Made by a program: the position numbers and the translations under genes. Below the pieces are notes generated by a model. The model searched no databases. It was not told the DNA's origin and saw only the letters and a program-made list of their open reading frames with translations. Below, piece after piece: positions 1-7,273 of a stretch of DNA of 64,000 nucleotides. Every line of letters starts with the position of its first letter. The stretch's first letter is position 1. Source of the DNA: Chryseobacterium sp. JV274 (GTDB taxonomy: Bacteria; Bacteroidota; Bacteroidia; Flavobacteriales; Weeksellaceae); contig NZ_LR824569.1 in the NCBI RefSeq assembly GCF_903969135.1, positions 2,997,001 to 3,061,000 on the forward strand, read 5' to 3'.

Positions 1-1051
1 CTTTTGAATACGGAGAATATGATCCGTAGATCGCATCAAATTCTACATCGATATTTTCTACCTTAAATTTCTCATCAATCTGATCCAGGCATGTAATAAC
101 AAGATTCTTTTTAACCGGAAATACATACGCTGCATCCAGTTTCAAGGCATAATTCAACAGGTTATAATCTATTTCTCCTGTTCTTAACTCCTTCTGATAT
201 TCATTAAATGTACAGGTTTCTTCTTCATTATTTTTCAGATCCATTTCTTTTTCATTGCTCATCCAGCCGTTTCCGTGACGGGTTGAATAGCTTCTGGTGA
301 CATAATACATTTCAATGTCTTCAATTTTTAAAAGCTTACAGATTTCGTATGCATTTTTTGAAGTGGTATGAGCATAGGTCACATTGGGGAAAACGCCATG
401 ATCCATATCGAGTAAAATACCCTGGCTGCCTTCAAAAATAAGGTGTCTGAACGAAGCCAGCCAGGTATAATCATTTATTTTCCAATCAATCCTGTCAATA
501 GCTTTCAAAAAAGGATGTAAAAGTTCATTAACTTCTTTTTCATCTGCAAAACCATAATAATAGGCGATCCCTTTCAGTTTTTCCAATAACATTTCTCTGG
601 GCGCAATCAGGTCTATGGCAAACAGTTTATAAGGACTTTCGTATCTTTTCATGGTTGCTCCTACTCCTTTTCCACAGGTTCCGTGTTCCAGATTTCTTGC
701 ATTGGTTCTGTTCTGCCATACATCAAAAGGAGTGGTTACCTTTGCCAATGGATGAATATGCAGCTCAATATTTCCGTTCTTTATTTTTAATTCTTCTCTT
801 TCATTGAGTAGAAAAACCGGATGAATAGTGCAATGTTCCGTAAAATAAGAAGGTAAACCGCGAAGAGATCCGCTTGCAAAGCTTGAATGCACATGTTTTC
901 TATCATCAATCATCACGGTATGAGCAGCCTGTTGCCCTCCTGAAAACCGGATTACAACAGCCTCCGGATTCTGAGAAGCCAGAAAATCTGCAGTGATCCC
1001 TTTTCCTTCATCACCAAAACCTAGTCCTATAACGATCTGTGCCTTTTTCAT
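1..1051 (-). CDS. PurA-like protein (adenylosuccinate synthetase paralogue), 3' end cut by window edge
   Basis: About 350 codons are present and the C-terminus lies outside the window. The N-terminus carries the adenylosuccinate-synthetase P-loop GFGDEGKG at about residues 11-18. An AAHT segment matches the catalytic-His region (family GHT), and FEGSQG and a LLDMDHG stretch match the FEGAQG...LLDIDHG core. PurA makes adenylosuccinate from IMP, Asp and GTP. This copy diverges from canonical PurA: GGQQAAHT replaces GGxNAGHT and GTCGKGVGATM replaces GTTGRGIGPAY. I therefore read it as a specialised paralogue, not the housekeeping enzyme. The catalytic Asp of GDEGKG is kept, unlike phage PurZ. 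It starts at an ATG 75 bp after the VWA gene and is likely co-transcribed with it. The substrate is unknown. Confidence 0.8.
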   Translation of the reverse strand, partial: MKKAQIVIGLGFGDEGKGITADFLASQNPEAVVIRFSGGQQAAHTVMIDDRKHVHSSFASGSLRGLPSYFTEHCTIHPVFLLNEREELKIKNGNIELHIHPLAKVTTPFDVWQNRTNARNLEHGTCGKGVGATMKRYESPYKLFAIDLIAPREMLLEKLKGIAYYYGFADEKEVNELLHPFLKAIDRIDWKINDYTWLASFRHLIFEGSQGILLDMDHGVFPNVTYAHTTSKNAYEICKLLKIEDIEMYYVTRSYSTRHGNGWMSNEKEMDLKNNEEETCTFNEYQKELRTGEIDYNLLNYALKLDAAYVFPVKKNLVITCLDQIDEKFKVENIDVEFDAIYGSYSPYSK

Positions 1052-1126
1052 GTCCTTTTTTCTTTTTTTAAAGTCTTTGCCACCTTCATTTGTGCTTTTA
1101 ATTTTCCTGATGGCAATTGCTCTGTT

Positions 1127-1981
1127 TTAAAGCATTTGAAATTGATCCAACCCTTCTGTTCCTGTAGTTCCCAAGGTTTTATTTTTAAATGTATCGCAGA
1201 TAATTCCTTTAATAACATTTGGAATTTCTCTGTGATCTTCTATGGAAATACAATTTTGTCCTAATAATTCTCTCCATCCTCTGTCTGCTCTCAGTGCCTG
1301 ATCTGAATGTAAAACACTGATATGGTATACTTCGTACTTCTTCTTTACTTCTTCCAGCAATTCAATATGAGTATAGGTTTGCTGTCCTTTTCCCATAATT
1401 TCTCTGATGGCGGAAGCGGGAAGTGTTTTTAAACAAGGTTCATCTCCAACGGTAAACAGCAATCCTTTTTGATTTCTTTTTTCAAAGGCATCTGTCCTGG
1501 TATGGAACGCTGCGAAATACCACGCTAATAGATAGCTTTCTCCGGCATTTCCGCCGCCGCCAGACTCAATATAAGTACGGGTAAGCCACATATCCAGTTC
1601 TGCATCCCCGGACTCAAACTGTCCCACCTGAAGCGGATAGCCATCACATTCATGGTCTCCGATTCCAAGAAATAATAATGCCGGATCCGGAACGCCTCCC
1701 TGAATAATTCCTCCCATCAGTTTAGGCAATCCATCTCTGATCAGCTCATGAGGAATATGTCCCATACTTCCTGTAACATCCAGTCCTAAAATAATCGGAG
1801 CTGAGTTGGGGTGAACTTCAGAGTCTCTGGATTCTCTGAAAGAAATTCCGTGAGGATTCATTGATTCGTGAGCCATTCTTTTGGCATTCTGGGTAAAAAT
1901 TTCACCTGCGGATTTTGTTCCGTACCCTGCTTTTCTTGCTCTGTCATAACGAGCGTCTAAATCGTATCTTGTACTTCCCAT
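1127..1981 (-). CDS. VWA-domain protein with MIDAS motif
   Basis: A 284-residue protein without signal peptide or membrane segment, so probably cytoplasmic. The stretch IILGLDVTGSMG (Asp68, Thr70, Ser72) is a von Willebrand A metal-ion-dependent adhesion site of DxTxS type. LLFTVGDEPC and the downstream pattern fit the rest of a VWA Rossmann fold. The first 60 residues are basic and polar. It lies 2 bp after the small coiled-coil gene and upstream of the PurA-like gene, so the three are probably one transcript. VWA domains usually bind a partner through a divalent metal; here the partner is unknown, and the neighbouring coiled-coil protein is the obvious candidate. The function is not established. 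Confidence 0.82.
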   Translation of the reverse strand: MGSTRYDLDARYDRARKAGYGTKSAGEIFTQNAKRMAHESMNPHGISFRESRDSEVHPNSAPIILGLDVTGSMGHIPHELIRDGLPKLMGGIIQGGVPDPALLFLGIGDHECDGYPLQVGQFESGDAELDMWLTRTYIESGGGGNAGESYLLAWYFAAFHTRTDAFEKRNQKGLLFTVGDEPCLKTLPASAIREIMGKGQQTYTHIELLEEVKKKYEVYHISVLHSDQALRADRGWRELLGQNCISIEDHREIPNVIKGIICDTFKNKTLGTTGTEGLDQFQML

Positions 1982-1983
1982 GA

Positions 1984-2319
1984 CTATAGTGTTTTTCCAA
2001 ATAAATATTCAAATCTCTTCTGGGTTACTTCAAGCTGAATATTAAGGTTTCTGATTGTTAATGATAATTCCATGTCTTTCTGAACGAATGATTCGGGATT
2101 GAAATCCGCGAATGTCAGACTGTTCCTGTCTAGAGGACTGATATCTATAAGCCCTTCCTGTTCACGCTCGAGTCTTTTGATTTTTAATTCGATATCTTCA
2201 ACTCTGCGTCTGTAAATCAATTCGGAATCTGCTCCGATGATCTTTGCACGGTCTTCTCTGATCTGATCATTATTTCTTTGTAATGATTCGATAAATCTGG
2301 GTTTTAATTCATCTTCCAT
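1984..2319 (-). CDS. small coiled-coil protein paired with the VWA gene
   Basis: A 111-residue, highly charged protein with heptad-like Glu/Lys/Arg/Leu content (for example RRRVEDIELKIKRLERE). It is predicted to be almost entirely helical, with no membrane segment. I chose the ATG giving MEDELKPRF rather than a TTG two codons upstream. It ends 2 bp before the VWA gene, a tight coupling that suggests the two products work together. I do not recognise a named family. One copy of the putative cluster operator lies directly upstream, in the 73-bp gap to the oxygenase gene, so an internal promoter is possible. Confidence 0.75.
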   Translation of the reverse strand: MEDELKPRFIESLQRNNDQIREDRAKIIGADSELIYRRRVEDIELKIKRLEREQEGLIDISPLDRNSLTFADFNPESFVQKDMELSLTIRNLNIQLEVTQKRFEYLFGKTL

Positions 2320-2337
2320 GATCAAATATTTTTATTT

Positions 2338-2352
2338 GTGTTAATATTACGC
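2338..2352. promoter_or_regulatory. candidate NrtR operator, copy 1
   Basis: The sequence GTGTTAATATTACGC, preceded by TTT and followed by TAATTA, is an imperfect inverted repeat (GYGT-N7-ACRC). The same motif occurs upstream of the NADAR gene (TTTGTGTTAATTTTACGCTAAT, one mismatch over 22 bases) and in the nrtR leader. It sits in the gap between the oxygenase and the coiled-coil/VWA/PurA-like genes. That it is an NrtR site is inferred from repetition and placement only. Confidence 0.6.
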
Positions 2353-2392
2353 TAATTAAACAAGACATAGCAATGCCATTTTTTAAGAATGT

Positions 2393-2941
2393 TTATTCTT
2401 TAGAATACATGATATCCGTTCTTAAAACATACTTCAGTCCACTAATCAAGGTCTTTCCTTCATGTCTCAGAGGATGATGAAAAATCAGTGCTGTTCCTTT
2501 CTTCGGAGCCACGGTAAACAGACTTTCGAATTCTGTTTCTCCTCCTTCAAAATCATCATTCAGATAGATCATAAAGGTGTAAAAACTTTTCTCTTTTTCA
2601 TTTCTGATATAACTTCCATCCCTGTGCATTTTAAACTGCTGTCCGGGAGCATATCTATAGACCCTAAGCATTTCATTAAAGTTAAGAAGCTGATATCCAT
2701 CGTGTTCCTGAGGCAGAAATTCGGTTGCCTTTTTAAACAGATCTTCAGCCATTGTTTCATCAAAAATCATCAGTCGGTCATTATTTCTGACTCCTTTATT
2801 CATCTGCTGACGTCCAAATACATTGATTTTTGCTTCTTCAAAAACTTTTTCCTGCGAAAGACTGATATAATGATTGCATTCCGTTTCGGTCAGAAAATCT
2901 TCAATCAGAAATATCTGTGGGTGTAATTCTGTTTTTTCCAT
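2393..2941 (-). CDS. 2OG-Fe(II) oxygenase (prolyl 4-hydroxylase-like)
   Basis: A 182-residue double-stranded beta-helix dioxygenase. The iron triad reads HRD (His106, Asp108) and His160 in LRHEG, and Arg174 in VLRTD fits the 2-oxoglutarate-binding position. FEGGETEF and KKGTALIFHH are typical of the P4H/PKHD group. It would hydroxylate a protein or small-molecule substrate using O2 and 2-oxoglutarate; the substrate is unknown. It lies 28 bp downstream of the NADAR gene on the same strand, probably in the same transcript, so a role linked to nucleotide or ADP-ribose repair is possible but inferred. Confidence 0.85.
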   Translation of the reverse strand: MEKTELHPQIFLIEDFLTETECNHYISLSQEKVFEEAKINVFGRQQMNKGVRNNDRLMIFDETMAEDLFKKATEFLPQEHDGYQLLNFNEMLRVYRYAPGQQFKMHRDGSYIRNEKEKSFYTFMIYLNDDFEGGETEFESLFTVAPKKGTALIFHHPLRHEGKTLISGLKYVLRTDIMYSKE

Positions 2942-2969
2942 GATTCCTATTTTGTATTGGTGATGTGTT

Positions 2970-3512
2970 TTAGTTTTTTAATTGATCTCTTACTTCCATT
3001 AAAGCAAATCCTAAGAGATTTTCTCCGTTCCATAATAAAGGATTTTCTGCTCTGCTGTCTGTTTCCAGCATTCCGATTCCCCAGATTCTGTCATAAGGAC
3101 TCGCTTCCACAAGAATTTTATCTCCGGTTGACAAAAGAAAGTCTTTAAATTTCTGATTTTGAGAAAACTTCAAAAGATTTCCCTGAGTTACAATTTCATA
3201 TTTATAATCATCCCAAAGTTTCGGATCAAAGTTTTTTACTTTTCGGCCTAAAGCTTTTGCTTGGTTAGGAGTAGCTGCCTTTAAGATTTCTTCTTCCGTT
3301 TCAGGATCATTAAATAACCTTGCTTTTCCGGCCATCATATAGTGCTCTGCCGTTTTATAAATGATCCCGTTTTCTTCAAATTTTCCGGGAAACCATTGGC
3401 TGAAGCATGATTTGGTTACCATATCTTTTGCCGTATGTCCCCAGAAAAAGAGAAATTTTATCCTTTCTTTCTTCTGAAACCGTTCTGTAATATTTTGTAT
3501 GGTGTATTTCAT
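2970..3512 (-). CDS. NADAR-family N-glycosidase (YbiA/RibX-like)
   Basis: A 180-residue NADAR (DUF1768) protein. Family signatures are FSQWFPGKF (37-45), TAEHYMMAGKA (54-64, with the conserved Glu56), LVEASPYDRIWGIG (134-147) and NPLLWNGENLLG near the C-terminus. Known members cleave N-glycosidic bonds, either in riboflavin-pathway intermediates (YbiA/RibX) or of ADP-ribose attached to guanine. I chose the ATG giving MKYTIQN over an upstream in-frame TTG, because a TAAATTTG promoter box overlaps the longer reading. The promoter and a candidate NrtR operator lie just upstream, and the oxygenase follows by 28 bp. The link to NAD/ADP-ribose metabolism fits the NrtR gene next door. Confidence 0.88.
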   Translation of the reverse strand: MKYTIQNITERFQKKERIKFLFFWGHTAKDMVTKSCFSQWFPGKFEENGIIYKTAEHYMMAGKARLFNDPETEEEILKAATPNQAKALGRKVKNFDPKLWDDYKYEIVTQGNLLKFSQNQKFKDFLLSTGDKILVEASPYDRIWGIGMLETDSRAENPLLWNGENLLGFALMEVRDQLKN

Positions 3513-3530
3513 TATTGCGTTATTTCTACA

Positions 3531-3563
3531 CAAATTTAAAATATTATCAGTCTTTGCACCAAA
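3531..3563 (-). promoter_or_regulatory. promoter of the NADAR operon
   Basis: On the minus strand a TTTG (-33-like) is followed after 21 bp by TAAATTTG, a perfect match to the Bacteroidetes -7 consensus TAnnTTTG. It lies about 19 bp before the ATG. The candidate operator lies 7 bp upstream of the -33 element. Confidence 0.6.
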
Positions 3564-3570
3564 TTTGTTT

Positions 3571-3585
3571 GTGTTAATTTTACGC
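3571..3585. promoter_or_regulatory. candidate NrtR operator, copy 2
   Basis: GTGTTAATTTTACGC, in the extended form TTTGTGTTAATTTTACGCTAAT, lies just upstream of the NADAR promoter. It differs from copy 1 at one base across the 22-base block. Confidence 0.6.
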
Positions 3586-3717
3586 TAATGTACATAACCT
3601 ACTGATTTTCAATTGCAAAAATTTATTTTATAAAACACGGATAACGCTTATTTTTATCACAAATGATCCTAATCTTTAATTGATTTAGGCTAAAACTGAT
3701 AGAATTTGATCATAAAA

Positions 3718-3743
3718 AAACGGACTAAAGCCCGTTCCTATTG
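3718..3743 (-). repeat. dispersed GGGCTTTAGCCC-type palindrome acting as nrtR terminator
   Basis: Read on the minus strand the 26-mer is identical to a plus-strand segment near 62.9 kb except for one base in the stem. It forms ACGGGC-TTTA-GTCCGT and is followed by seven T on the minus strand, so here it doubles as an intrinsic terminator for nrtR. Confidence 0.65.
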
Positions 3744-3840
3744 AATGTATTTTGAGTGATTTTTCTTATATAATTCTTTTTTTTCTCCTATGCATTTGTG
3801 ACCATTAGTGTAAACTAATTTATGAAATTTGTGTTTAAAA

Positions 3841-4536
3841 CTATTTAATTTCAAAATAAAAACCCTGTTCTTCAAGCTCTTTATATTTTTCTTTATTGAA
3901 AGTAAAAAGCTTTCCAGGTCTGCCGCTTCCTTCTTTTTTAACATTATTCGTTTCGTTCAACAGTCCGTAACTCATGATTTTCTTACGGAAATTTCTTCTG
4001 TCGATTTCCTGTCCTACAATGGTTTTATAAAGATTTTCAAGGTCTGAAAAAGGAAATTCTTCGTTGAGAAGATTGAAACCGATCGGCTGGTATTGAATTT
4101 TTGTACGAAGTCTCTTTAAGGCAGTCTCAATGATTGTTTTGTGATCAAAAGCAACTGAAGGAAGTTTATTAATACTAAACCATTGTGCGTCTTCAGCATC
4201 AGAATCTGCAAACAATTCATGGTAAGATGGGTTCACAAGGCCCAGATATGCTACAGAAACTACTCTGTTTCTCGGATCGCGACCCAGATTACCAAATGTG
4301 TAGAGTTGTTCCAGAAAATCGGGTTTTATGCCTGCTTCTTCATAGAGTTCTCTTTTTACGGCGTCATCTACGCTTTCATCATCAAGAACAAGTCCTCCCG
4401 GAAGAGCCCATCCACCTTTAAAAGGTTCAATATTTCTTTTAATCAGAAGGATCTGAAGATCTTTTTTATCAAAATATCCGAAAATAACGGCATCTACAGC
4501 CACTTTTATATCCTGTAATTTTTTTGGAGACTCCAT
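3841..4536 (-). CDS. nrtR: NrtR-type Nudix transcriptional regulator
   Basis: A 231-residue protein with an N-terminal Nudix domain and a C-terminal winged-helix region (about 150-225), the architecture of NrtR regulators of NAD metabolism. Its Nudix box is intact: Gly48, Glu54, Arg62, Glu63, Glu66, Glu67, Gly69. It may therefore still hydrolyse an ADP-ribose-type ligand, whereas many NrtR proteins only bind it. It heads the minus-strand cluster with NADAR, oxygenase, VWA and PurA-like genes. A candidate operator lies within 28 bp of its ATG and overlaps the expected transcription start, consistent with autorepression. A ligand of ADP-ribose type is family knowledge; the regulon here is inferred. 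Confidence 0.85.
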   Translation of the reverse strand: MESPKKLQDIKVAVDAVIFGYFDKKDLQILLIKRNIEPFKGGWALPGGLVLDDESVDDAVKRELYEEAGIKPDFLEQLYTFGNLGRDPRNRVVSVAYLGLVNPSYHELFADSDAEDAQWFSINKLPSVAFDHKTIIETALKRLRTKIQYQPIGFNLLNEEFPFSDLENLYKTIVGQEIDRRNFRKKIMSYGLLNETNNVKKEGSGRPGKLFTFNKEKYKELEEQGFYFEIK

Positions 4537-4546
4537 AAATTAATTT

Positions 4547-4568
4547 GCGTTACGAATACACAAAGTTA
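4547..4568 (-). promoter_or_regulatory. nrtR promoter -7 box with overlapping operator copy 3
   Basis: On the minus strand TAACTTTG (positions 4568-4561) matches TAnnTTTG and runs directly into TTTGTGTATTCGTAACGCAAATTAA. This aligns with the other two copies as TTTGTGT-N7-ACGCnAAT. The overlap of the -7 box and the start region with the motif fits a repressor site. Confidence 0.55.
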
Positions 4569-4659
4569 CGATTTATGCTCAAATTAAAAAATAATTTCGG
4601 TTATAATAAAAGTTCCTATCTTTAAGTTATCATTCTAACCATCTTAAAACTAAATCATT

Positions 4660-5301
4660 ATGAAAAATGTATTAACAATTCTTTTTATTGCTTTTTTATT
4701 AACAGCATGTGAGAAAGGAAAAACTACTGCTGCTAATACTACTGACAAAGCCGATTCTACTTCGACCTCTGAATGGAAACCTGTAGATTCTGCAACAGCT
4801 ATGAAAGCCTGGATGGAGTATTCTACTCCTGGAGAAATGCACAAAATGCTGGCCAAATCTGATGGAACCTGGACTGGAGAAACAACAATGTGGATGGAAA
4901 ACGGAGCAAAACCTATGATGAGTAAATCCGAGGCAACCAATAAAATGATGTATGGTGGACGTTATCAGATCACTAATCACAAAGGTGACTTTATGGGAAT
5001 GCCTTTTGAAGGGATGAGTATTGTAGGATATGACAACTCAAAGAAGAAGTTTATCAGTACATGGATAGACAATATGGGAACGGGAATCATGCATGGAGAA
5101 GGAGAATGGAATGCATCCACAAAATCAGTTGAGTTTAAAGGAAAAATGACTGACCCTTCAAGACCAGGAAAAGATTGTGATTTCAGAGAAGTTTTCACAT
5201 TTGTAGATGATAATAATCAAAAACTGGAAATGTACGGCCCTGATTCCAAAACAGGCAAAGAGTACAAAACCATGGAAATAAAATATACCCGTAAAAAATA
5301 A
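4660..5301 (+). CDS. DUF1579-family lipoprotein
   Basis: A 213-residue protein with a lipoprotein signal peptide ending LLTACEKG, so Cys17 would be lipidated, followed by a Thr/Ser-rich linker. The body matches DUF1579: LAKSDGTWTGE, GGRYQITNHKGDFMGMPFEGMSIVGYDN and FISTWIDNMGTGIMHGEG. The function of the family is unknown; members are small secreted beta-rich proteins. It is transcribed divergently from nrtR, with a weak TATCTTTA -7-like box about 35 bp upstream of the ATG. It is monocistronic, closed by a strong bidirectional terminator. Confidence 0.85.
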   Translation: MKNVLTILFIAFLLTACEKGKTTAANTTDKADSTSTSEWKPVDSATAMKAWMEYSTPGEMHKMLAKSDGTWTGETTMWMENGAKPMMSKSEATNKMMYGGRYQITNHKGDFMGMPFEGMSIVGYDNSKKKFISTWIDNMGTGIMHGEGEWNASTKSVEFKGKMTDPSRPGKDCDFREVFTFVDDNNQKLEMYGPDSKTGKEYKTMEIKYTRKK

Positions 5302-5317
5302 ATCAGGAAATAAAAAA

Positions 5318-5345
5318 ACCGCTTCATCTGAAGCGGTTTTTATTT
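5318..5345. terminator. bidirectional terminator between DUF1579 gene and lepA
   Basis: The stem ACCGCTTCA/TGAAGCGGT with a TC loop is flanked by A7 on one side and T5 on the other, so it can serve both converging genes. Confidence 0.85.
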
Positions 5346-5354
5346 TATAATGAA

Positions 5355-7151
5355 TTAATCATTTAGTTTTAATACAGCCATGAATGCCGATTGCGGGACT
5401 TCTACTCTACCAATCTGTTTCATTTTCTTCTTACCTTCTTTCTGCTTTTCCAATAGCTTACGTTTTCTGGAAATATCTCCACCATAACATTTTGCGGTAA
5501 CGTCTTTTCTTAAGGCTTTAATGGTTTCTCTAGCAATTACTTTGGCTCCCAATGCTGCCTGAACTGCAATATCAAACTGCTGTCTAGGAATCAGTTCACG
5601 AAGCTTTTCACACATTCTTTTACCAATGTAATAAGCATTAGAATCGTGAATCAATGAAGACAGTGCATCTACCATGTCACCATTGATCAGGATATCCATT
5701 TTCACCAATTTAGAAGAACGCATTCCGATTGGGGAATAATCAAATGATGCATATCCTTTTGAAATAGATTTCAGACGATCGTAAAAGTCAAAAACAACTT
5801 CAGCCAAAGGCATATTGAATGTTAATTCCACCCTGTCTGCTGTTAAATAGCTTTGGTTTACAATTTCCCCTCTTTTCTCGATACAAAGCGTCATTACTGC
5901 ACCCACAAAATCCGATTTGGTAATAATAGAAGCTTTTATATAAGGCTCTTCAACTCTGTCTAAAAGATTGGGATCAATCATTTCAGATGGGTTGTTGATT
6001 AACATTGCCGTTTCAGGATCTTTTTTAGAATACCCGTGATACGAAACGTTGGGAACTGTAGTAATTACATTCATATTAAATTCTCTTTCGAGACGTTCCT
6101 GCACGATTTCCATATGAAGCATTCCCAAGAATCCGCAACGGAAACCAAAACCTAATGCTGCAGAACTTTCGGGTTCAAACACCAAAGAAGCATCATTCAG
6201 TCTTAATTTTTCTAATGAGAATCTCAATTCTTCAAAATCTTCAGATTCAATAGGATAAATTCCTGCAAAAACCATTGGTTTTACTTCCTCAAAACCGTCA
6301 ATTGCAGCAGCAGCAGGATTCACAAAAGAGGTAATGGTATCACCCACTTTCACTTCTCTTGCATCTTTAATCCCGGAAATAATATACCCTACATCACCAC
6401 ATTCAATTGTCTTTTTCGGAACCTGTTTTAGTTTTAAAGTTCCCACTTCATCAGCACCATATTCTTTTCCAGTCGCGAAAAATTTTATCTTCTCGTTTTT
6501 AGAAATACTTCCGTTTACTACTTTGAAATACGCTTCAATTCCTCTGAACGGATTGTAAACAGAGTCAAAGATTAGTGCCTGTAACGGAGCATTGGGATCT
6601 CCAACCGGAGCAGGAATTCTGTTGACAATCTGCTCAAGCAAATCATGAACCCCCTCACCTGTTTTTCCAGAAACTCTAAGAACATCTTCATATTTGCACC
6701 CTAAAAGGCCCATAATTTCGTCGGTTACTTCTTCAGGGTTTGCTGACGGAAGATCTATTTTATTAAGAATTGGAATAATTTCTAAATCATTTTCCAATGC
6801 CAGGTATAGATTACTGATGGTTTGTGCCTGGATACTCTGTGCAGCATCAACAATAAGAAGTGCTCCTTCACAGGCAGCAATAGAACGGGAAACTTCATAA
6901 GAAAAGTCAACGTGTCCCGGTGTATCAATAAGGTTTAGAATATATTTTTCTCCTTTATACTCATAATCCATCTGGATGGCGTGCGACTTGATTGTAATCC
7001 CACGTTCTTTCTCCAAATCCATATCATCAAGCGTCTGAGACTGTAGTTCTCTTTGGGTAACGGTATTCGTATACTCCAATAGACGGTCTGCCAGGGTACT
7101 TTTACCGTGGTCGATATGAGCGATTATGCAAAAATTTCGTATGTTTTTCAT
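5355..7151 (-). CDS. lepA: elongation factor 4 (LepA) GTPase
   Basis: The 598-residue length is standard for LepA. The G1 loop is AHIDHGKST (11-19), with RGITIKS switch [10 protein letters not shown]3 and NKIDLPSA G4. The C-terminal LepA-specific region includes the [17 protein letters not shown] segment, here [24 protein letters not shown], which contacts the ribosome. LepA back-translocates or remodels stalled ribosomes and assists initiation and assembly. A TATCTTTG box lies about 20 bp upstream of the ATG. It is followed by a bidirectional terminator. Confidence 0.97.
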   Translation of the reverse strand: MKNIRNFCIIAHIDHGKSTLADRLLEYTNTVTQRELQSQTLDDMDLEKERGITIKSHAIQMDYEYKGEKYILNLIDTPGHVDFSYEVSRSIAACEGALLIVDAAQSIQAQTISNLYLALENDLEIIPILNKIDLPSANPEEVTDEIMGLLGCKYEDVLRVSGKTGEGVHDLLEQIVNRIPAPVGDPNAPLQALIFDSVYNPFRGIEAYFKVVNGSISKNEKIKFFATGKEYGADEVGTLKLKQVPKKTIECGDVGYIISGIKDAREVKVGDTITSFVNPAAAAIDGFEEVKPMVFAGIYPIESEDFEELRFSLEKLRLNDASLVFEPESSAALGFGFRCGFLGMLHMEIVQERLEREFNMNVITTVPNVSYHGYSKKDPETAMLINNPSEMIDPNLLDRVEEPYIKASIITKSDFVGAVMTLCIEKRGEIVNQSYLTADRVELTFNMPLAEVVFDFYDRLKSISKGYASFDYSPIGMRSSKLVKMDILINGDMVDALSSLIHDSNAYYIGKRMCEKLRELIPRQQFDIAVQAALGAKVIARETIKALRKDVTAKCYGGDISRKRKLLEKQKEGKKKMKQIGRVEVPQSAFMAVLKLND

Positions 7152-7170
7152 TTAAGAATCTTGTAATTTG

Positions 7171-7178
7171 CAAAGATA
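7171..7178 (-). promoter_or_regulatory. lepA -7 promoter box
   Basis: TATCTTTG on the minus strand matches TAnnTTTG about 20 bp before the lepA start codon. No convincing -33 TTTG is visible. Confidence 0.5.
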
Positions 7179-7273
7179 AGAAAATGCAAGAGAATTTTTC
7201 ATTCTAATTCTTTCTTTTAACTGAAACACAGATAACAATAGGAAGAGAAGCTCAATTTTTCCCTTTTTCAATA

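Larger units (their letters stand above)
3513..3840. other. intergenic region between nrtR and the NADAR gene
   Basis: This 328-base gap contains, in order of minus-strand transcription, the nrtR terminator/dispersed repeat, an AT-rich stretch without recognisable signals, candidate operator copy 2 and the NADAR promoter. I see no gene in it. Confidence 0.7.

Noticed and set aside
1..1051. PurZ (phage 2-aminoadenine synthesis) identity of the PurA-like protein
   Set aside because: PurZ replaces the catalytic Asp of GDEGKG with Ser; here Asp is kept, and neighbours are not phage genes.
2462..2926. Plus-strand open frame opposite the 2OG oxygenase
   Set aside because: It lies antisense to a gene with complete catalytic motifs and has no signal or domain of its own; several similar antisense frames elsewhere were dropped for the same reason.
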